10,695 nt of DNA, taken from positions 1 to 10,695 of the forward strand of contig JAADGX010000053.1 of the NCBI GenBank assembly GCA_013152135.1, written 5' to 3'. Position numbers and translations under genes: made by a program. This stretch comes from Chlorobiota bacterium (GTDB lineage Bacteria; Bacteroidota; Ignavibacteria; SZUA-365; JAADGX01). The notes beneath the pieces were generated by a model, which worked only from the letters and a program-made list of their open reading frames with translations, was not told the DNA's origin and searched no databases. Shown here piece by piece: positions 7,032-10,695 of the stretch; within the stretch, counting starts at the first letter, position 1; every line of letters begins with the position of its first letter.

Positions 7032-8774
7032 CTATGAACGAATCATCTTGCGCGTTTCAACTCCCTTGCGAGTCTTGAGCCTGTAGAAATAGATGCCGGG
7101 CTCCAGATCCGTGCCATATACACGCACGCTATATGTCCCCGGTTTCTGTTTTTCGCTTACCAACGTCATGACCTCTCTGGCCATGACGTCATAAACCTTC
7201 AGTGTTACGAACGCCGTCTCTTTGAGCGTATAAGATATGTCCGTGCTATCCATGAACGGGTTCGGGTCGTTCTGGTCAAGGATAAAATCCCGCGCTTCTT
7301 CAGCGCCGATGACGATCTCATCGGACAGATTGACCGTCCCGTCCAAGTTGACCTGGCGTACTCTGAAGTACACCACCTTGCCCGGTTGAAACACTGCGTT
7401 AACCGTGTACACGTTACGGTTTGTCCGAAAGCGCTGTGGATCGAAACTCTCGATGGTAAAATATTTCCCATTCTCGTATCGTTTTTCCAGATCGTATCGC
7501 TTGACATTCCGCTCATCAAAAGTCTGCCACTCTATACGAATGGAATCGTTATCCACGACGGCGGAAAACAGCATCATCTCGACCCGTACCGGAGCCGACG
7601 ACGGTACGAGCTTGGGTCGGTTGAAGGGCACTGCGTTAAACCCCCTCCCCGCGGCCATGTTGAAGATGTGCGTGGAATCCGTTTCATCAAAGTTGTATAG
7701 AACGCGCAACCCCTCTTCATATCCACCCAACGAATGATCCGACATGGCGCGAAGATCATCCAGGGCGCGTTCACCGTCCCAGATGCGAAACTCTTCCATC
7801 TTGCCGTTGAAAAAAAGCGTCCTCCCACCTCTCGCCCCGATCAAAATCGGCTCAGTCCCAGGTATCTCTCCGACGGGAAGAACAAGGCTGTCCCGAACTT
7901 GACCATCCAGCATGAGGATAAAACGTTTCCGGGTACTGGAAAACAGAATGGCGACGTGATGCCAGGAACCATCGCTTACGAAACGAGAACTCGTTATAAA
8001 AGGCGCATGCAAACCATCGCTTGATTGAAGGATGAGTCGCCCGTATTCGTTTATCCGTAATTCGAAAAAATACGGCGTCAGCAAATCGCTGGAACGCGTG
8101 CCGACCAAAACGCCGTTCGGTTCGGTCGTGATAAACCACATCTCAAGCGTGAAATCTTGCCCGGGATCACAGAGGCTGGAATCGCCGGCCGACACCCTGA
8201 GATATGACCTGCTCCCATCAAACGCGAGGGCCGGTGTCCCATTCAGCTCGGGCTCTTTTACCGTGACGGAAAATATATAACTGCTGTCCTCCAACGTCTG
8301 GAATGTCTTGCCCTGCGGATCGGTGAGTCTCCAGAACATGTGCTTTCCGGATCCCGTGGTAGCCCCCGCCATATATTTCAGTGAGAATCGCCCCACGCTC
8401 CCGGGCGTAAAGCGAATCATTGCCGAAGCCCTGCCGGATTTCCGATTTCCATAATGAAGCGAATCCACCAACGCGAGGATGACATACCCGGCTTCCGGTT
8501 TGTAAAAAGATCCTATTTGATCGTTGATATGCAGGGGACGAAGACCAATGTCACTGGAGACAGTCGCGGATTCAAAGACCCAGGATTCCGGCACCTGGAG
8601 AATCACCCCCGCCATACCGCTTTCGTCTCCACTGATGCTCCCTTCCATGAGCACAACGAACGGTTCACCCATCGTGACTTTGCGTGGAACAACAACCTGG
8701 TCCAAAACAGCAATGCATCCAGAAATGGTGATGGATGCAATGCACAGTATCAGCACGTACCGGTAGCGTCCCAT
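7032..8774 (-). CDS. Lipoprotein-like LamG-domain protein with FN3-like module and T9SS sorting domain, 580 aa
   Basis: Predicted 580-residue surface protein. Residues 1-20 form a signal peptide ending in the lipobox ISGC, with C20 the likely lipidated cysteine. Residues 25-175 form a probable beta-sandwich (PRKVTMGEPFVVLMEGSI). Residues 182-340 are a LamG-type (concanavalin A-like) jelly roll (ALAFDGSRSYLRV, FTLEMWFITT, DGSWHHVAILFSS, FNGKMEEFRIWDGERA), a fold that often binds carbohydrate. Residues 397-490 are FN3-like (IRIEWQTFDERNVKRYDLEKR ... YFRVRQVNLDGTV). Residues 497-580 form a T9SS type A tail with diverged signatures: DPNPF in place of YPNPF and MAREVMTL in place of LGREV. It starts 17 bases after nuoI, in the place expected for nuoJ, so it is probably transcribed with the nuo genes. 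No clear Shine-Dalgarno and no convincing terminator follow. Having both a lipobox and a T9SS tail is odd. The binding target is unknown. Confidence 0.88.
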   Translation of the reverse strand: MGRYRYVLILCIASITISGCIAVLDQVVVPRKVTMGEPFVVLMEGSISGDESGMAGVILQVPESWVFESATVSSDIGLRPLHINDQIGSFYKPEAGYVILALVDSLHYGNRKSGRASAMIRFTPGSVGRFSLKYMAGATTGSGKHMFWRLTDPQGKTFQTLEDSSYIFSVTVKEPELNGTPALAFDGSRSYLRVSAGDSSLCDPGQDFTLEMWFITTEPNGVLVGTRSSDLLTPYFFELRINEYGRLILQSSDGLHAPFITSSRFVSDGSWHHVAILFSSTRKRFILMLDGQVRDSLVLPVGEIPGTEPILIGARGGRTLFFNGKMEEFRIWDGERALDDLRAMSDHSLGGYEEGLRVLYNFDETDSTHIFNMAAGRGFNAVPFNRPKLVPSSAPVRVEMMLFSAVVDNDSIRIEWQTFDERNVKRYDLEKRYENGKYFTIESFDPQRFRTNRNVYTVNAVFQPGKVVYFRVRQVNLDGTVNLSDEIVIGAEEARDFILDQNDPNPFMDSTDISYTLKETAFVTLKVYDVMAREVMTLVSEKQKPGTYSVRVYGTDLEPGIYFYRLKTRKGVETRKMIRS

Positions 8775-8791
8775 GGAAACGCGGATATGCG

Positions 8792-9292
8792 TCAGTACTG
8801 GGAATGAAGATAGTTGAGACGGGGGCGCAGTTTCTCTACCGACATCAGCAGCTTGTCCTTCCCGAATAGCGCTTCCTCGCGAGTCGAAAAAGCCAGCTCA
8901 TACTCGTCGCTCATGATGATGGCTTCTTCCGGACAAACTTCTTCGCAAAAACCGCAGAATATGCAACGTAACATGTTAATCTCGAAGAACTCGGGATAAC
9001 GTTCCTTTTCCAGCTCGGTCTCGGCAGCTTGCACCTCGATCGCAAGGGCAGGACAAACACGAGAGCACAAACCGCACGCGACACACCGCTCCACCCCGTT
9101 TTCTTCCACCGCCAGTACCGGTCGTCCTCTGAAGGAAGGAGGAGGAGTCCACCTTTCCTCCGGATACTGCCGTGTAAACTTTTTTGCCAGCAACTGATCG
9201 AGGGTGAGTTTCAAGCCTTTCACGAGTTCCGGAATATAGATTTTTTCCCAGAATGTAAGTTCGTATCTCTTGTTTTCGGGTGGGATGCTCAT
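8792..9292 (-). CDS. nuoI: NADH-quinone oxidoreductase subunit I
   Basis: NuoI is the 2[4Fe-4S] ferredoxin-like subunit that passes electrons through clusters N6a and N6b towards quinone at the junction of the peripheral and membrane arms of complex I. The 166-residue protein has two complete CxxCxxCxxxCP motifs, C70-C73-C76-C80 (ERCVACGLCSRVCP) and C110-C113-C116-C120 (LRCIFCGFCEEVCP). The length and the spacing of the motifs fit the family. The N-terminal stretch LVKGLKLTLDQLLAKKFTRQYPEE is also typical. The ATG at 9292 follows nuoH by 27 bases, and an in-frame stop upstream excludes a longer start. A weak AGGAG lies about 15 bases upstream. The next gene downstream is not nuoJ but a T9SS-tailed protein, so the operon order breaks here. 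Confidence 0.96.
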   Translation of the reverse strand: MSIPPENKRYELTFWEKIYIPELVKGLKLTLDQLLAKKFTRQYPEERWTPPPSFRGRPVLAVEENGVERCVACGLCSRVCPALAIEVQAAETELEKERYPEFFEINMLRCIFCGFCEEVCPEEAIIMSDEYELAFSTREEALFGKDKLLMSVEKLRPRLNYLHSQY

Positions 9293-9319
9293 AAGATTCC
9301 AGATTCACTCCTGTTCGTA

Positions 9320-10345
9320 TTAAACTGCCAGAACCACGAGGGCGGTAACAAGAAGATTGACCACGGCCAACGGAAACATGACTTTCCAGCCAAGATTCAT
9401 GAGCTGATCGTAGCGGAAACGGGGAACCGACCAACGTACCCATATAAAGAAGAATAAAAGGAAAACAACCTTCAAGGCAAAAGCGCCAACCTGGATCAGT
9501 GTTTCCCATCCCTGGCTTAAACCAAGGGCTTCAAGATACGGGACCTGCCATCCACCCAGGTACAAGGTCGTAATGACCGCGCTGGCTGTAATCATGGCCG
9601 CGTATTCAGCCAGGAAAAAAAGCGCGAACTTGAAACTACTGTACTCCGTGTGATACCCTCCTACCAGCTCGGGTTCCGCTTCCGGCAAGTCAAACGGCGC
9701 CCGGTTCGTCTCGGCGAACGATGCGACCAGGAACGTGATGAAACCAACAGGTTGAAGAAAGATGAACCAGTTCAATCCCGCCTGGTATTCGACGATCTTC
9801 GGCAATTCCAGGGTTCCCGCAATCAATATAACGGCAAGGACGCTCAACCCCATCGACAGTTCGTAGGATATCATCTGGGCGGTACTGCGCAATCCGCCCA
9901 GGAGAGAGTACTTATTATTCGAAGACCAACCGCTCAGCGTAATGCCGTATACGCCGATGGATGTCAGCGCCAACAGGTACAGTACACCAATATTCACATC
10001 ACCCGCGATGACGAGATCGATCCGACGACCGAACAGTTCGACGCTGCGGCCAAACGGAATGACAGCGAATGTGCTGAGGGCGACGGTAATGGAAATAATG
10101 GGCGCCAAGGCATGAATCGGTTTGGTGGCAGCCGTGGGAACGATATCTTCTTTGAGCAGAAGCTTCACCACGTCCACGATGGGCTGGAGCAAACCGAAGG
10201 GACCTACCCTGTTCGGCCCGATCCTGTTTTGAATCGCCGCGCTTATCCTGCGCTCCGCGAGCACCAGGTACGCAACCGTCGTCAACACCACCAGGAATAC
10301 GAGGACGGTCTTGATCAGAGCTATGAGAATTTCAGTACCAATCAT
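9320..10345 (-). CDS. nuoH: NADH-quinone oxidoreductase subunit H
   Basis: NuoH is the membrane subunit of complex I that forms the quinone chamber with NuoB and NuoD and connects to the proton channels. The 341-residue protein has about eight hydrophobic segments. It carries the family signatures AERRISAAIQNRIGPNRVG (residues 30-48), the QPIVDVVKLLLKED stretch (54-67), and AETNRAPFDLPEAEPELVGG followed by YHTEYSSFKFALFFLAEYA (about 211-249). The conserved acidic residues of these loops, in AERR, KED and the PEAEPELVGGYHTE region, are present. The length is close to the family norm. It starts 23 bases after nuoG and is followed by nuoI, the standard G-H-I order. No strong Shine-Dalgarno is visible. 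Confidence 0.97.
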   Translation of the reverse strand: MIGTEILIALIKTVLVFLVVLTTVAYLVLAERRISAAIQNRIGPNRVGPFGLLQPIVDVVKLLLKEDIVPTAATKPIHALAPIISITVALSTFAVIPFGRSVELFGRRIDLVIAGDVNIGVLYLLALTSIGVYGITLSGWSSNNKYSLLGGLRSTAQMISYELSMGLSVLAVILIAGTLELPKIVEYQAGLNWFIFLQPVGFITFLVASFAETNRAPFDLPEAEPELVGGYHTEYSSFKFALFFLAEYAAMITASAVITTLYLGGWQVPYLEALGLSQGWETLIQVGAFALKVVFLLFFFIWVRWSVPRFRYDQLMNLGWKVMFPLAVVNLLVTALVVLAV

Positions 10346-10368
10346 AGAGATTGCTCGGAATTAGAAGT

Positions 10369-10695
10369 TCAAGGATGAATGTCATCGTAGATGAACGCCG
10401 GTTCCTCCACCGTCCGACCCAATCGGACGCCGCGCCGTCCGATTTTTTCATAGGTCATTCCATGCAGGTCTTCAACCTTTGCCGCCACTTCCTCAAAAAC
10501 ATCTTCAGGATGTACATACGACCACTTGGCCCCTATGGAACGCGCTAGACCGGTCAATATCTGCCACGGCGGGCGGGCGTCGTGTTCGATGTATTTCCCC
10601 CACCGATCATAAGCCGTCCCGAACCGGTCAAGGCGGCTCTGGCTGAATCCGCTCATCCATCTCTTGTTTTCTACCGTAACGACGGAAGGCCGAAG
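10369..10695 (-). CDS. nuoG: NADH-quinone oxidoreductase subunit G, C-terminal fragment
   Basis: The last 108 residues of a protein whose start lies beyond the right edge. NuoG is the large iron-sulfur subunit of the peripheral arm of complex I, related to molybdopterin oxidoreductases. The visible part (TVENKRWMSGFSQS, then ARPPWQILTGLARSIGAKW, then HPEDVFEEVAAKVEDLHGMTYEKI) resembles the C-terminal region of NuoG and related molybdopterin oxidoreductases, where a relic cofactor-domain segment (GTFTNxERRVQ-like) is followed by a helix with WxIxxxLAxxxG. The position immediately before nuoH supports nuoG. The iron-sulfur motifs lie outside the window, so the subtype cannot be checked. Confidence 0.85.
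   Translation of the reverse strand, partial: LRPSVVTVENKRWMSGFSQSRLDRFGTAYDRWGKYIEHDARPPWQILTGLARSIGAKWSYVHPEDVFEEVAAKVEDLHGMTYEKIGRRGVRLGRTVEEPAFIYDDIHP

Noticed and set aside
9650..10378. Long plus-strand reading frame opposite nuoH
   Set aside because: It is antisense to a highly conserved gene, has a composition rich in R, Q and N, and shows no recognisable family; it is a shadow of nuoH codon usage.
1..10695. tRNA, rRNA, CRISPR array, insertion sequence or attachment site
   Set aside because: No cloverleaf, spaced identical repeats, transposase or terminal inverted repeats were seen on either strand.

Overview
The window carries genes on the minus strand only. It suggests a Gram-negative bacterium of the Bacteroidota/Chlorobiota (FCB) assemblage, possibly an Ignavibacteria- or Kapabacteria-like lineage. 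Three large exported proteins end in a C-terminal sorting domain of the type IX secretion system (T9SS), recognisable by NYPNPFNPST..I.Y.L and related motifs. That secretion system is confined to this part of the tree. The exact class is an inference and cannot be fixed from the sequence alone.

Layout, read right to left in the direction of transcription. (1) 10695-8792: the end of a respiratory complex I operon, with the C-terminus of nuoG, complete nuoH and complete nuoI, separated by 23 and 27 bases. (2) 8774-7032: a 580-residue lipoprotein-like protein with a LamG-type jelly-roll domain and a T9SS tail. It starts 17 bases after nuoI, where nuoJ would normally follow. (3) 7031-6536: about 500 bases without an obvious long gene. 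They hold two sigma70-like promoter candidates pointing left, a possible leaderless 54-codon ORF, a near-palindrome, and a 9-base motif repeated around the second promoter. (4) 6535-3011: a 1174-residue exported protein with two P-domain-like beta-sandwiches, further beta-rich regions, a Rossmann-like segment and a canonical T9SS tail. It has a strong ribosome binding site and is followed by a perfect 13-bp terminator hairpin. (5) 2917-1700: a 405-residue exported protein with one cysteine-bracketed domain, an FN3-like module and a T9SS tail. (6) 1687-1: a GT-C membrane glycosyltransferase with C-terminal TPR repeats, cut by the left edge and only 12 bases downstream of the previous gene.

How the parts may work together: NuoG, H and I belong to the peripheral arm and membrane junction of NADH:quinone oxidoreductase. 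The other genes look like a cell-surface module of T9SS cargo. The membrane glycosyltransferase is probably co-transcribed with one cargo protein and could modify envelope glycans or secreted proteins, which is speculative. Nothing here is a CRISPR array, transposon, rRNA or tRNA. The least explained parts are the 500-base leader region and the functions of the three secreted proteins.
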